Shown: positions 10,812-22,366 of the stretch, piece by piece
Layout: each line of letters opens with the position of its first letter
Numbering within the stretch: the stretch's first letter is position 1
DNA from: Malus domestica
Taxonomy: Eukaryota > Streptophyta > Magnoliopsida > Rosales > Rosaceae
Assembly: GCF_042453785.1 (NCBI RefSeq)
Contig: NC_091661.1
Coordinates: 32,231,501-32,295,500 of the forward strand
Direction of reading: 5' to 3'
DNA length: 64,000 bases
Notes under the pieces: model-generated
Databases searched by the model: none
Told to the model about the DNA's origin: nothing
Seen by the model: only the letters and a program-made list of their open reading frames with translations
Translations under genes and position numbers: made by a program

Positions 10812-12402
10812 CTAATGGACCGGACCACTTCCTTCCACTTTCCTTCCACCCTCTTCCTGAGCTGAAACCTTATCAATTGTCTTTTGGCTCACTTCAGTTG
10901 CTGCCTTGGCAGCCCTATTAAAAGCACCGGTTACCCACGATGTCCCAGTTAATATGTAATGATTCTTCATGATTGCAGATCCAGCACTACTGACCGTTTG
11001 CTCTGCAGCTGAAAACACAACCTTGGTCTTCTCAGAAACCTGAAACCTTTCATCCATTTGCTTCACCTTATCATTTACCATGCTTGTGCCAGCATTAAGT
11101 TTGTCAGTGAAACCAATCTTTTGGTCCAAAGCAGAAACTGTGGCCGTCGCAGTGGAACTAAGCTGGTGTTTCTCATCAAAGGCCTTTGCCTTGTTGATCG
11201 CATCTTTTCCCAAAATGAATCCTTTGGCGAGCATGCTGCTCACGACATCCTCTGCATTGTGTACAGCAGATTGCACACCACCAGGACTTACATTTTCCGT
11301 TGCCTGAGGAGGATGAACAACTGAACACCGTCAGAAGCAATTATTATTGTTGTTAGAGGAAAAGTGCCCTTAGAAAATAATATTACAGTCGGAAGTGCTG
11401 AAGCCACAGCAGCTGGAAGCTTGTAATCTGGAGCCAGATCTATGGTAACGGACTGATTGACAATTGTTGCTCCCTGAAAGATAACACACATAATTGAGAA
11501 AACCAGACGAGATCGCAACAAAACTGATTAAGAGTGTCAGAATATCAGACTCTCCCCAAATTCCAGTAGATACATAAGTTTACAACAAAAATAGTCCAAA
11601 CTCCGGAATCAAAAGTTATACAAAAAGAAGGGAAAAAGGACAAGAAGAGAAAAAGAAAACTAAAAAAGCGTTGAGAAGTGAATGACCGAAAGAAGCACTG
11701 AAGTTTCTGCCCCCTTGAAATCCTTGAAGGTAACATATGCAACCTGAGACCTCTCGTTGTCGCTGCAATAAAGAAGAAAAGAATTCAACTTTCTGCGTCA
11801 CAATGTGTTTAATTAAGAGAAGAGTAAACAGAAAAGGGAGGGAGAAAAAAAAAAAGCAACCCTTGAATTTCAATGTATTCAACTTCACCGGAGAAGGAAA
11901 AGAAATCCTTTAAATCATGTTCCGTTGCAGCTAGGGAGACATTGCTAACTTTCAATGTCCTTATCTGTCAGTCATGTCAAAGTGTGAGAGAATGCATGTA
12001 AGCATGAAAGTGGAGTGACTGGAGTTTGGAGATTGGAAAATTTACAACTTGGCCGTGCCAAAAATTGGATCGGATTAAAGAAAACAAACAAAACGTAGAA
12101 AAAGGGAGAGGATCAGAGGGACAACCAGCAAAAATGTTATAAGGGGATGTGTTCCTAAATGCAAGCAGCACTGAAAGACTCACACAATTCAGATTCCACA
12201 ACAAATTTTCTATCTGAAATCATCAAAATTTGTAAATGAAGAACAAAAACAAAGCGTAAAATCATAATGTAGATCAAACATTCAAAACCAATTTTATAAT
12301 TTGGTAACGATATTTATTTAAGCAGGGAAATCAACAAAACTGAACAAAAGTATATATACAAAAAAAAAAAAAAAAAAAAAGAAGACAAAAAATGACCTCC
12401 AT
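10812..12402 (-). CDS. BPA1: BPA1-like RRM protein (binding partner of ACD11)
   Basis: Five coding exons: 12402-12397, 11964-11861, 11762-11687, 11473-11387 and 11303-10812, giving 254 residues. The first coding exon is only ATG GAG. The RRM covers residues 1 to about 75 (MEIRTLKVSNVSLAATEHDL, then ERSQVAYVTFKDF with the RNP1 position and QSVTIDLAPDY). A helical C-terminal region (AEDVVSSMLAKGFILGKDA, SAGSAIMKNHYILTG) is typical of the BPA1 family. These proteins bind ACD11, a ceramide-1-phosphate transfer protein, and modulate cell death and immunity in Arabidopsis; whether this one binds RNA is not known. Position matches At5g16840. A 5' leader with a GA-run (12470-12487) precedes the start. 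Confidence 0.92.
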
Positions 12403-12799
12403 CAAATTGAAGGCGTGTTTGCAGTTTGCTTGATTCTACAGATTCCAGAGAAGAAAGAAAAACACGGAGAGAGAGAGAGAGAGAGGGCAAACGGTTATTT
12501 GGGAGGGAGGGATGCATGGCAAAGTGTGTTAACTTATGAGGCAGTCAGTTGCTACCAATTGGGCTGACTCAATCCAACGCTATAAAATTGTGGGCTTATT
12601 AATTAAGGCCTCAAGCCTTCAACAGCAGTTGTGCCGTGGTCCGTTGACTAACAAAGCAACGTCGTATGGTGGGGGTCCCACCCGCGGACTGGGGAGAGAG
12701 AGAGAGTCGGTGTCTAAGTCAGAGATATTTTTAAGTATGATCGGTACAAGGGATGGTACATCAGGTGCAGTGACTGATGCATTGAGAGGTGGAGGGTCA

Positions 12800-13170
12800 G
12801 CTGACCCCCCAAACTTCGGTAAACGTCTATGGATACTTTGGGTGTTGACCCTCCAAACTTTGGTGAATATTCATGGATACTTTGGGTGTTGCCCTTTCGA
12901 AGATGAGAGTTGACTTCATACACGCTCTCCAACTGACTTCAAAGCCTACCAAGACTCGTTAAATGTCCATTGATACCTTGAGTGTTGTCCTTTCGAAGAT
13001 TAGAATTGGTTTCATACACGATCTCCAACTGACTTCAGGCCTACCAAAACTCGGTAAATGTTTATGAATATCTTGGGTGCTACCCCTTGCATACATTAAC
13101 ATATGTGCAATATGTCTTTCCAAATGACTTTAAGCCTACCAAGACTCGATGAAATTGAGATATGCATGCT
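12800..13170. repeat. Degenerate ~95-bp tandem repeat
   Basis: Units beginning 'gttgccctttcgaag' (12888), 'gttgtcctttcgaag' (12984) and 'gctaccccttgcata' (13079) are spaced 96 and 95 bp apart and share '...ctccaactgacttca...cctaccaagactcg'. Just upstream, two shorter partial units share 'ccaaacttyggtraa...atggatactttgggtgttg'. The third unit is the most diverged. No gene is seen in it. Confidence 0.7.
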
Positions 13171-13659
13171 ATTTTTGGTAAAAAAATTTGCGCTCTATTC
13201 TTACTGACCCCCTAATATTATTTCTTAGATTCGCCACTGACCACGTGTTATTATACAAATTGTGTAATATGTGTGCTAAAAAGTTAATAACTTAAAAAAT
13301 AAAATTTTTTACAAATTTCATTAAAACGAGTAATGTACCATTTGTCATCCGTCATGAAAATTTATCGTATAAGTCTTCCTTGCTTGCGGAATAGCATGGT
13401 TTGACCTGTCCTTTCCTTTGAAGTAGAGGTGAATTTTGATTTGAGAGGAGAAGAAGAAGCGATTGGATTGGATATTTGGACTGATTCAACTCTATTATTT
13501 ATTCTAAGTTGTAACACAAACAACCAAACCAAACCAAACCAACGAAATTTCCTTCCTGAGTCTTTGACTGCACCAAACCACCAAACACCGCAACCCCCAT
13601 AACCCCCATAACCCCAATACAAGCAACGCAGAAAGAAACAAAGAACAAAAGGAGGAAGA

Positions 13660-15799
13660 ATGAGTTTCCAAGATCTCGAGGCTGGTTCTTCTCCCCAACA
13701 GCAACACCAACAACGACGACCTTTCGTTTACTCGAATGCGATTCAGAACCAGCAGCAAAATCGAAGTCAAAATCTTTACGAGCCGTCCCAGGCCCTGTCT
13801 GCCGGGATTTTCCAAATCAACACCGCCGTATCCACTTTTTACCGCCTCGTCAATTCCCTCGGCACCCCGAGAGACACCCTTCAACTCCGAGACAAGCTGT
13901 CAGTACTACTTTTCATATTCCATTTTCTTCTTCTTAATAATTCTTCCCCTCTTTTCAACTTCTTATTAGGTTTGTATGATTAGACATATTATTTGCTTAA
14001 TTGATTGATTGATTGTACGTTAATGAGAGCTATCAACGTTCCAACCTAATTCACTGTTTATCTCAATGGGAAATTGGCACTTGGCACTGGCAGGCATAAG
14101 ACAAGGGCGCATATTGGGCAGTTGGTGAAAGATACTTCAGAAAAACTCAAGCAAGCTAGTGAAACTGATCACCATGCCCAAGTTACTGTAAGCATTCAAT
14201 TCATTTTACTTGTCTAACTATGTAAGTTGTCATTATCGGACTTCACCCCTTTTGGCTGACAAACTGCAGGTTGTCAAGAAGATTGCGGATGCTAAGCTTG
14301 CAAAGGATTTCCAGGCCGTACTTAAAGAATTCCAGAAGGCTCAGAGGCTTGCAGCTGAAAGGGAAACAACATATGCTCCCTTTGTTCCCAAAGATGTTCT
14401 TCCATCCAGGTATTATCTTATCACATGTTGTTACTGGGAGGAACACACTTTAACACAAGCATTGGAGTTTCTATAAAGTGTAAACTTGCACGTCTAAGTT
14501 TACGTATTTCTTCTCGAGGATTTAACTCTAATTTTCTCCATTACTTGCATCTTCTACTCATCAATGCCTTTCATCATATTGTGCAGTTATCATGCCCATG
14601 AGCAGGAGATGAGTTCTTCTAGGAGTTCTAAAGACCAAGCTCTTCTTCTAGAATAAAAAAGGTGGGCAACTTAATATACTTCCATAAATTGAGAAACTTC
14701 TGTTATTTCTATCTATAATACCCTGAACGAAAATTTTTCATCCTAAAACCAAAGAAATCTTTGAGTTTCTAGATAGTCAAGTAAAAGAGTCACTTCCCTT
14801 AAAAGGAAAGAAATACCTTCTTAACTAGTTAAGGGATTTTTCTTTTGTGCCTGATCATAAAGGATCTCCATTTCCTCGATTACATTGTTAAACGGATTGT
14901 GTTAAGCCATCTTATAGTTTTGCGAGCTTTGATAGGCCAGATGAATGTATCTTCTTCCCATGGAGATGTTTTCCCTTTTTTTTCTTAATTTTTTTTTATG
15001 GAAACACATTTTCTAACTGCATGAGGTTCTCTAGTAATTTGGACTTGCCCTGAAAACTAGTTATTGCCTTTGATGTTGAGTGCCTATCGTGATGCAACTG
15101 GAATCCATGGTTAAGTTATAGATTTGATATGTTGTATGCAGACAAGAGGTTGTACTTGCAGACAATGAGATTGCATTCAATGAAGCCATTATTGAAGAAA
15201 GGGAGCAAGGGATCCAAGAAATTCAACAACAGATCAGCGAGGTTAATGAGATTTTCAAAGATCTAGCTGTCCTGGTCCATGATCAAGGAGCTATAATCGG
15301 TTAGTCCAGTTTCTGTTCATTGTTACATAGAAATTGAATTTGTGTTTGTTGAGTCACTTGTACATTGTGTGCCCTACTTTGAAAGACGCTGTCTGTACAT
15401 GTGTGTGTTTTCAGATGATATTGGTGCGAACATTGAGAACTCCCACGCTGCAACCGTGCAAGCAACCTCCCACCTTGTGAAAGCATCTAAGACCCAAAGA
15501 TCTAATTCATCCCTGGTAATTTTCTTTTCCTTCCAACACATGAACCCGTTTCCTGTTTTCTCTTGTTTTGTGTGTTCAACTCCAAGATTAAGTTGCTATA
15601 AAAAACTTTAACCAAAGGGTGCAATATATAGGCTGGATTGACATACATAATTGGTTAATTTCTTTATTTCGGTTATTACTATATAAAGCATTGGATTCAT
15701 AGAGGTTACTAATTATTTGTGTTATTTGGGCAGACGTGTTTGCTGTTGGTGATATTTGGAGTCATCCTCATCATTGTGATTATAGTTGTCATGGCTTGA
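13660..15799 (+). CDS. SYP21/PEP12-like Qa-SNARE syntaxin with in-frame stop
   Basis: Seven exons fit the syntaxin family: 13660-13898, 14094-14187, 14270-14409, 14587-14661, 15142-15299, 15415-15515 and 15734-15799 (873 nt, 290 residues if read through one stop). Exons 1-3 hold the Habc helices ([33 protein letters not shown]). Exons 5-6 hold the SNARE helix ([29 protein letters not shown]) and exon 7 the membrane anchor ([19 protein letters not shown]). In exon 4 the codon at 14654-14656 is TAA, where relatives have Ser (ALLVESKRQE), so full inclusion yields only 180 residues without SNARE or anchor. Exon 4 is 75 nt with the same phase at both ends, so transcripts without it keep the frame. 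SYP21 works at the prevacuolar compartment; position matches At5g16830. Sequencing error, pseudogenisation or regulated splicing are all possible. Confidence 0.85.
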
Positions 15800-15869
15800 G
15801 CAGTGATCAAAAGGAATGATATATAAAGTATTTCCTTGCAAGAACAAATCTTTTCCTTGTCTTGTCTCC

Positions 15870-15898
15870 TATCCTCTCCTCTCCTCTCCTCTCCTTCA
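15870..15898. repeat. (CTCTC)n microsatellite in syntaxin 3' UTR
   Basis: The sequence cctatcctctcctctcctctcctctcc is a short pyrimidine repeat about 75 bp after the syntaxin stop codon, probably within its 3' UTR. Confidence 0.6.
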
Positions 15899-16510
15899 GC
15901 TTTGAGCTGGGTCTGATGCTAAGGCCGAATGACTCGGACTCAACCCTTGGTGTTGGAGTGGCTGGCATCCTCGTCGGCTGTAAACAAAATGCACAGTTAC
16001 TATGTATACGTGGGGTATAGAACCTTCCCCAAGACTAGAAGCATAGAGTCAGCAAACAAATGTATTTATCATTTTTTTCTCCTTAAACTAATGATGTATT
16101 TATCTTTTTTTTTTTTTTTAAGGTAGTGATTTTCACACGTTTTATTTTTTCCTTTTGTAGTCAAATCCTTCTTGCTTATATCATGTTTCAGTCTTTTGAT
16201 TCTCTTTTAATATATTCAGTTCAGAGGCTAGAAAAAGAAATGGAGGAATGCAGGGGAGAAATGGAGTTCAAAAATCACTTCCTTTTTAATAGATATGTAC
16301 ATATGATGAAAAATTAAATAAAATCCTATGCATTCTTATTTTCTACAACCAAACATGCCCTTAATTTTTACGAAGAAGAAAAAAAGTAAATAAAAAGGAA
16401 AGCTTGTCTCTTAGCAGGCAAAACAAGTAGTAAGAATAGCCCATTCCAAGATTGTTATTGTAATCCCATTTGAGAGTAAGAGTTGAGCCCAAGAACCTCA
16501 ACCCAGCGCA

Positions 16511-16511
<1 letters not shown>

Positions 16512-16552
<41 letters not shown>

Positions 16553-16610
16553 CATAATATTATTTACGTTAAAGAGGTGAGTAAACAATAACTACTGATA
16601 ATATGGTTCA
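16512..16610 (-). mobile_element. Truncated SINE fragment with long T-run
   Basis: A run of about 37 T is followed by 'aacacataatattatttacgttaaagaggtgagta', which on the minus strand resembles the 3' part of the Rosaceae-type SINE seen at 34362-34508 (gtagataatatctttgctaaaa). Box A and B parts are not evident, so this is a short 5'-truncated copy at best. Confidence 0.4.
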
Positions 16611-18007
16611 AATTTACATTTAAACATCGGAAATAGTAAGCGGCTCAGCCAAACCCATCTTGAAAAGCGAAGAATAAAGAAAAAGAATAAACTAAAAACA
16701 AGGGAACAAGTTCCTTGCTGCAAAGTCTTGGTCTCTTGGATTGGAATTTTGATGGATGGATGTTACCTTGTTCGACGGAGCTGAGCTGAGACGACAAACT
16801 CAGTGGATTCCAAATCACCATTTTCTCTGAGAAACCCATCCGTCCTTCCTTCCGGCGTCTCGGCCACCCACCCCACCAAGGTTACCTGCCTGAGATCTCT
16901 CATCTGGGTTTGCTTTCTGTCTTATAATTTTTTTTATCAAATTATTCATCAGGTCAGGAATTACTTGTTAATATTCTTTTATTTTCTGTTGAATAAGAAT
17001 TAACCTTGTTTCTAAGAATTCAAATCGATTCCATTCGATTCAATTTGTACACGATGATGTGATTTCTTTCTTTTGTCTTTGCACTTCGTGTAATGTTATC
17101 TGTTGTCCATGACAATTCGTCATTCCTCCAAACTTTGATTTGATGCACTTGAAGAATTGACCTTGTTTCTTGTCGCCTTTGGTCTCTCTCATCGTAACGT
17201 GTTCTTCTTACAGTTACAGGCCTTCCCAAGTTTCCAGTTCATAGAATTCGATTCAATTTGACCATTTCACGATTTCCCAACTACTCAATTGCCCTCTTCT
17301 CTTGTGTCTACTTAAGTATTATTATATCATGTTGTTAATTCCAAATATATCGTCTTCATTATCTTGACTTGATTATACAAGATCCCTGTCTGTATTCAAC
17401 TCCCCTAAACCTTTTCTGATAATCTTTCTTCTGGAATAAACTTCAAGACTTGATTCTTTGGTAAGACAATAACAATGGCATCCCTATTTCACTCTGCAGG
17501 TCGCGTCTCAAGAGTCCGGTAACTTTCCCACTCATTGTCAAGGTAATACTTGTTGTACCCATGAATTTGTGTTTCACCTGTATTCCAGTAACAGTGCATA
17601 AGCATGCCTGCTCTGAAATAGATCTTGTGCTTATTATCTTGGCAAACAATGCCATTACCTTCCACATGGTACACTACACACCTTCAACGGTAGTAGATAA
17701 TGTACTCAACTTGTTACTCTCAATTTGCTTTTCCATACGATACACAAATTTACCCCTCTTTTTTTTTAATTTTTTTTTTATCAATTCTGGGAACAACAGA
17801 GTTACATTCAAACCTGTGCATGTCGTATTGCTTTTTGTATTTATGATTTGCAAACATGAAAATTATTGGAAGGCGTCTTTCCTTTTGCAGTTGACGTAAA
17901 CTACTGCATGGCCTCTGTGGCTGATGTGGCATAAATGGAAGGAGAAGTTCATGAGCAAATTATCCAAGTATATCAAGTATTTGCTGGGGATTGACAACAC
18001 AATCCCA

Positions 18008-19787
18008 ATGGTGAACCCAAAACTTCCCCGTCGTCCAGCCATATCCTATAGGCCTATACAACCTTCTGACCTTGAGATCTTAGAGAAAATCCATGACGAT
18101 TTATTTCCCATTAGGTACGTAATCTCATTCGCTACTTTCTCATGGCCATGTTCTTTGCTACCATGACACAGCTTTGTACAAAAGGTTTTGCCAATCTCTC
18201 TACAGGTACGAGGCTGAGTTTTTCCAAAATGTCGTCAATGGACATGATATTGTGTCATGGGCAGCTGTTGATCGAAGTCGTCCAAATGGTCAAGGTGATG
18301 AACTTATTGGATTTGTAACCGCACGAATTGTTCTTGCAAGAGAAAGTGAGGTGTGTCCTCTATATTCCTAGCCTCTTTCTTTCCTGTGTGATTCTGTGGG
18401 GAGGAATCACCCTAACCGTAAATTATTGTGGTTATTATTTGGTCTTTCTGGTTTAACTGAAGTCATTGGAAAATTGGGAGTACTTATAGAGTTCAACATT
18501 CCAGATTTTGCAAGTATATGGAAGTATGGTTTGCCGCATTGTTTTGTTCAATTTTCCTGAATTACCCTAACTCTTTTATAAAAAAACGATTGGTGTTGTA
18601 GATAGGGGATTTGCTCAGTTTCGACTCATCAAATTCAGATCAGACATTAGTCTACATTTTGACACTGGGAGTAGTAGAATCTTTCAGAAATCTTGGCATA
18701 GGTAAAAGCTTGTCTCTTTATTGTTATGGAGTCTAAGACTTTCTTTCACTACATGGTAATTTGTTTCCCTTGGACTTGCAGCTTCAGCACTTATTCGTGA
18801 GGTCATAAAATATGCCTCAAGTATTCCAACCTGCAGAGCAATTTACTTGCATGTCATTTCTTACAATAATTCTGCAATCCATTTGTACAAGAAAATGTCA
18901 TTCATGTGTGTCAGAAGGTTGCAAGGCTTTTACTTGATCAATGGTCAGCATTATGATTCATATCTGTTTGTGTACTATGTAAATGGTGGCCGATCTCCTT
19001 GCTCGCCATTGTAAGTATAACACGCTTCATTTTTGGTTCATTCTGATATGCCATGTTGTTATATATGGAGATAATATTTTCCTTCTTTAATAAAAAGATG
19101 ATTGCAGATTTGTAGAGAATAAATTTCTGAACATTTTGGCTACCTGCAGTGGAAATGTTTAGCTCGCTCGTTTCACCTACGGCATGGATTTTCATTCTTT
19201 AGAGGCAATGTGAATATATAAACAAGTTTAAAAAATTAGGAGAAGACGTAACAAAAACCAGGAATTTCAATTAACTTATGTTATTGATGTGCATTGATCT
19301 GCTAGATGTTGGTATCTTGAATTCCTGAAGTTGGAAGTTATTATACTTGTACGTCCAGCTATTTAAAACATAGAGTTTACATGTTTTTGTTGAAATTCCT
19401 CGGCAAAATGATGCAGGGAAAAAAGGATTCTCTGGTAGAAGAAAATAAGAACCGTGCATTAGCAGATAAAACCATAGCATAGATGCATGTGACATTCTGG
19501 TTTTATTTACCTGTCGAAAATAAAGTCTCCGTCTTGTCAAGTACTTCTAAACTGATCAGGTTATTGATTGTTGTTTTGGGATTGTTTTATGTTGCAGGGA
19601 GCTGGTTACAGGGACGCTGAATTTTATGAGGAATGGTCTTAAGTCTGTGTTTGCAATGCTACGGAAGAATGAAGACAGGAAGGTGTCAAAGTGGGCAAAA
19701 TGTAAAGAAAACCATAGCCTTATATCGACCGGACCAAACAGGAGAAACCTGACTGCGGCAGAGTGTACAGGGTACGAGTGTGTTTGA
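18008..19787 (+). CDS. NAA60: NAA60-like N-alpha-acetyltransferase (GNAT family)
   Basis: Five exons, 18008-18114, 18206-18350, 18602-18701, 18782-19010 and 19598-19787, give 256 residues. The GNAT core includes DELIGFVTARIVLARESE (beta strands), the acetyl-CoA region YILTLGVVESFRNLGIASAL and YLHVISYNNSAIHLYKKMSF. NAA60 acetylates N-termini of membrane proteins; the plant enzyme is plasma-membrane associated, and the paralogue MCC1 was described as a histone acetyltransferase. I chose ATG 18008 (MVNPKLPRRPAISYRPI) because family starts lie there. In-frame ATGs at 17924 and 17951 would add 28 or 19 residues. A short upstream frame (MASVADVA) at 17908-17934 overlaps the 17924 ATG. Leader exon(s) probably lie near 16.8 kb. 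Matches At5g16800 by position. Confidence 0.9.
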
Positions 19788-20739
19788 TTTGTTTGTTCAT
19801 ATTAGAAGTTGGATCGACAGACAGAGAGAGACGGAGAGATGAGCAATGAGCGAGCAGGAGGGGAGGTTATGTTGATGCAAAGTTATAAAACGTTGCTTTG
19901 CCCCTATGCTTTCTGTTTAAACCATACCAATAGACATTTTACATTTTAAATTACAGCGGAATAACGTCCCCGATGTAATAAACGTTGTTGTGTTGTGTTG
20001 TGTTGTAGTTGGATGAAGTTAATTAAGTACAAGAAGCAGGGCGTCACTCGTGAGATCCTTGATTACTTGTTATTTTCTTCTTTGTTGATCTCTTAAGTTA
20101 TCCTCTACCACACAATAGTTACTTTTTTTCTTTATGAAATGTCGACTCGCGTATGTTATAAGATTTAGGACGAGATCATCTCACCGTCACTGGTAAGCTA
20201 AATAAAACATTACTTCGCCTCCAGCCTCTGGCCTCCGGCCTCCTAGAGTGAAAAAACCTGAAAATTCTTGGAGGGCACGCAAGTATGTGTTGTCCAGAAT
20301 GTAAATGGCAGGGGCCTCCAAATGTATCCAAGCAATCTTCGAATCGAACAGAACCAAATCAATCGATGAAGAAGAAGAAGAAGAAAAATAATAATAATTA
20401 AGTTTCCCTTCTCCTCCCCCATCCCCATCCCTAACCCCAACTAAAAATAGTCTACTCATCTTTAATTGGCGGAAATAGAAACAAAATTAGTGTATGATCA
20501 AGTCTTCTGGTGTGTCCGTTAATTAAGTAATGAAATATTTGGAGGGAGAGTTGCCCTTAATTTGTGGAGCGGGGGAAACTCAGCCTCCAGCCTCACACAT
20601 GCATGCATGCATGTTTCTTGCGATTAATATGTGTGTGTGTATATATATATATATAGATAGGGGTGAGGTACAGAAAAGAAGAAACCACATAAACTTGGAA
20701 TTGAAGAAAAAATAACAAAAAACAAGGAATAAATTTATA

Positions 20740-22212
20740 ATGACAGCATCATCTTCTCTCCCAGCGATGGGTAATCGCCTGGGGAACCGTCAGCTTGCAG
20801 CCCTCGCTCTCTGCCTTGTATTGCTCCTCGATGTTACTACCACCACGTTGGTATTGGCCTCCAAAAAGGGAAAAGGCGGCGGAGGCGGACATGGCAAAGG
20901 CGGCGGTGGCGGACATGGCAAAGGCGGCGGTTCAAATAAAGGTGCTGCAAAGAAACATGGCGGTCCACAAAAAGGTGGTGCACATGGAACTGCTGGCGCT
21001 AAACCCGGTGGTGCTAAGCCAACTCCAACTCCAAACGCTGTTGGTGCAGCACCTGCTGCCGGCGGCACCGTCCCAGCACCTGGCACTGTTGGCGCTAATC
21101 CAAATCCAATTCCAAACGCTGGTCCAGGTGCTTATCTAACTCCAATGCCAAACGCTGGTGGTGCTTATCCAATTCCAATTCCAGACGCTGGTGGTGCAAA
21201 TCCAATTCCAATTCCGGACGCTGGTGGTGCAGCACCTGCTGCTGGCGGCACCGTCCCAGCACCTGGAACTGCTGGCGCTAAACCCGGTGGTGTTAATCCA
21301 ACTCCAACTCCAACTCCAAACGCTGGTGGTGCAGCACATGCTACCGGCGGCACCGTCCCAGCTCCTGGAGTTGGCGGACCCATCACATACCACGGAGGGC
21401 CTCTGATGACCGGCAACATTAACCTTTCCATCCTATTTTACGGTGAGTTCAAATCCGAACAGAGGGAAGTGATTCGGACTTTCCTGAGGTCCCTCGAGAA
21501 CACGGAGAACGATCACGTCGCGGCGGTGCACAGGTGGTGGGACATCGTCGAGAGCTACCAATTGTTCGCTAGTCCAACCCCCGGTAAAGGTACCCCACCC
21601 AAACTCCGCATCAAGGTGGGGACCCAGCAGAGCGACGACAAGTACTCGATTGGAAAAGTGATAACCTATGAGTTCATCAAGAGACTGTTAAAGAAGGCCG
21701 ACTCCGGAAAGCCCAACACTATTACCGTGATCTTTACCGGGAGCCAAGTGACGGTGCACAGCTTGTGCCGTGGCAGATGCTACGAGCATGGCTTGGTTGA
21801 GAACAGACCCTACATCGTCGTCGGCAACCCCGAAATCTTGTGCTCCGGGAGTTGCGCTTGGCCATTCCAGAGGCTGGACTACGGTACTCCTAATCAAGTG
21901 CCGGTGAAGCCCCCCAACGGCGACATGGGCATTGACGCCATGGTCGTCCACTTCGCCTCCGCCTTGGCTTCCGCCGTCACCAACCCATTCAACACTGGAT
22001 TCTTCAAGCCGGGACCCAAGAGCGACCCCATCGAAGCCGTCACAGCCTGCGAAAACATCTTCGGAAGCGGCGCCGTCCCAGGCCAGACCGGCAAGGTTGA
22101 GGTCGACCCCGCTACCGGTGCCTCCTACAATGCCATCGGAGAGAATGGTATGAAGTTCATGCTCCCGGCCGTCTGGGACCCACGAACTTCTTCCTGCTGG
22201 ACCTCCATGTAA
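20740..22212 (+). CDS. EXORDIUM-like protein with expanded Gly/Pro repeat region
   Basis: A single uninterrupted exon encodes 490 residues. A signal peptide spans about residues 16-40 (second ATG at 20767 gives a cleaner one). Residues 41-90 are Gly/Lys/His-rich (GKGGGGGHGKGGGGGHGKGG). Residues 90-212 are Pro/Gly/Ala repeats in which AAPAAGGTVPAPGT recurs three times (about 103-116, 164-177 and, varied, 198-211), with PNPIPNAG/PIPIPDAGG units. The conserved EXO/PHI-1 domain starts near 215 (YHGGPLMTGNINLSILFYGE) and continues to the end (ACENIFGSGAVPGQTGKVEV, CWTSM). EXO proteins are secreted, apoplastic and linked to brassinosteroid- and sugar-dependent growth; their usual size is about 310 residues, so the insert of some 165 residues is the odd feature. 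It is arabinogalactan-like, which suggests O-glycosylation (inference). A TA-rich stretch at 20640-20656 may hold the TATA box. Confidence 0.93.
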   Translation: MTASSSLPAMGNRLGNRQLAALALCLVLLLDVTTTTLVLASKKGKGGGGGHGKGGGGGHGKGGGSNKGAAKKHGGPQKGGAHGTAGAKPGGAKPTPTPNAVGAAPAAGGTVPAPGTVGANPNPIPNAGPGAYLTPMPNAGGAYPIPIPDAGGANPIPIPDAGGAAPAAGGTVPAPGTAGAKPGGVNPTPTPTPNAGGAAHATGGTVPAPGVGGPITYHGGPLMTGNINLSILFYGEFKSEQREVIRTFLRSLENTENDHVAAVHRWWDIVESYQLFASPTPGKGTPPKLRIKVGTQQSDDKYSIGKVITYEFIKRLLKKADSGKPNTITVIFTGSQVTVHSLCRGRCYEHGLVENRPYIVVGNPEILCSGSCAWPFQRLDYGTPNQVPVKPPNGDMGIDAMVVHFASALASAVTNPFNTGFFKPGPKSDPIEAVTACENIFGSGAVPGQTGKVEVDPATGASYNAIGENGMKFMLPAVWDPRTSSCWTSM

Positions 22213-22269
22213 TGTAATTTATCTCATCAAAAAATGCTACTCTTACTATATATTTATACCGAGTCCTGA

Positions 22270-22366
22270 GTCCTGAGTCCTGACTGAGGACAGTACTTCA
22301 ATTCCCCCAGTCCCATGGTCCTGAGTCCTGACTGAGGACAGTACTTCAATTCCCCCAGTCCCATGA
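22270..22366. repeat. 48-bp tandem duplication downstream of EXORDIUM-like gene
   Basis: The segment 'gtcctgagtcctgactgagg...cccagtcccatg' occurs twice in tandem with a 48-bp period (the word actgagga at 22283 and 22331). Three copies of 'gagtcct' open it. It probably lies in the 3' UTR of the EXORDIUM-like gene. Confidence 0.75.

Noticed and set aside
20790-21430. Additional open frames on both strands within the EXORDIUM-like repeat region
   Set aside because: They are shadows of the GC-rich repeat; only the 490-residue frame has a signal peptide and the conserved EXO domain.
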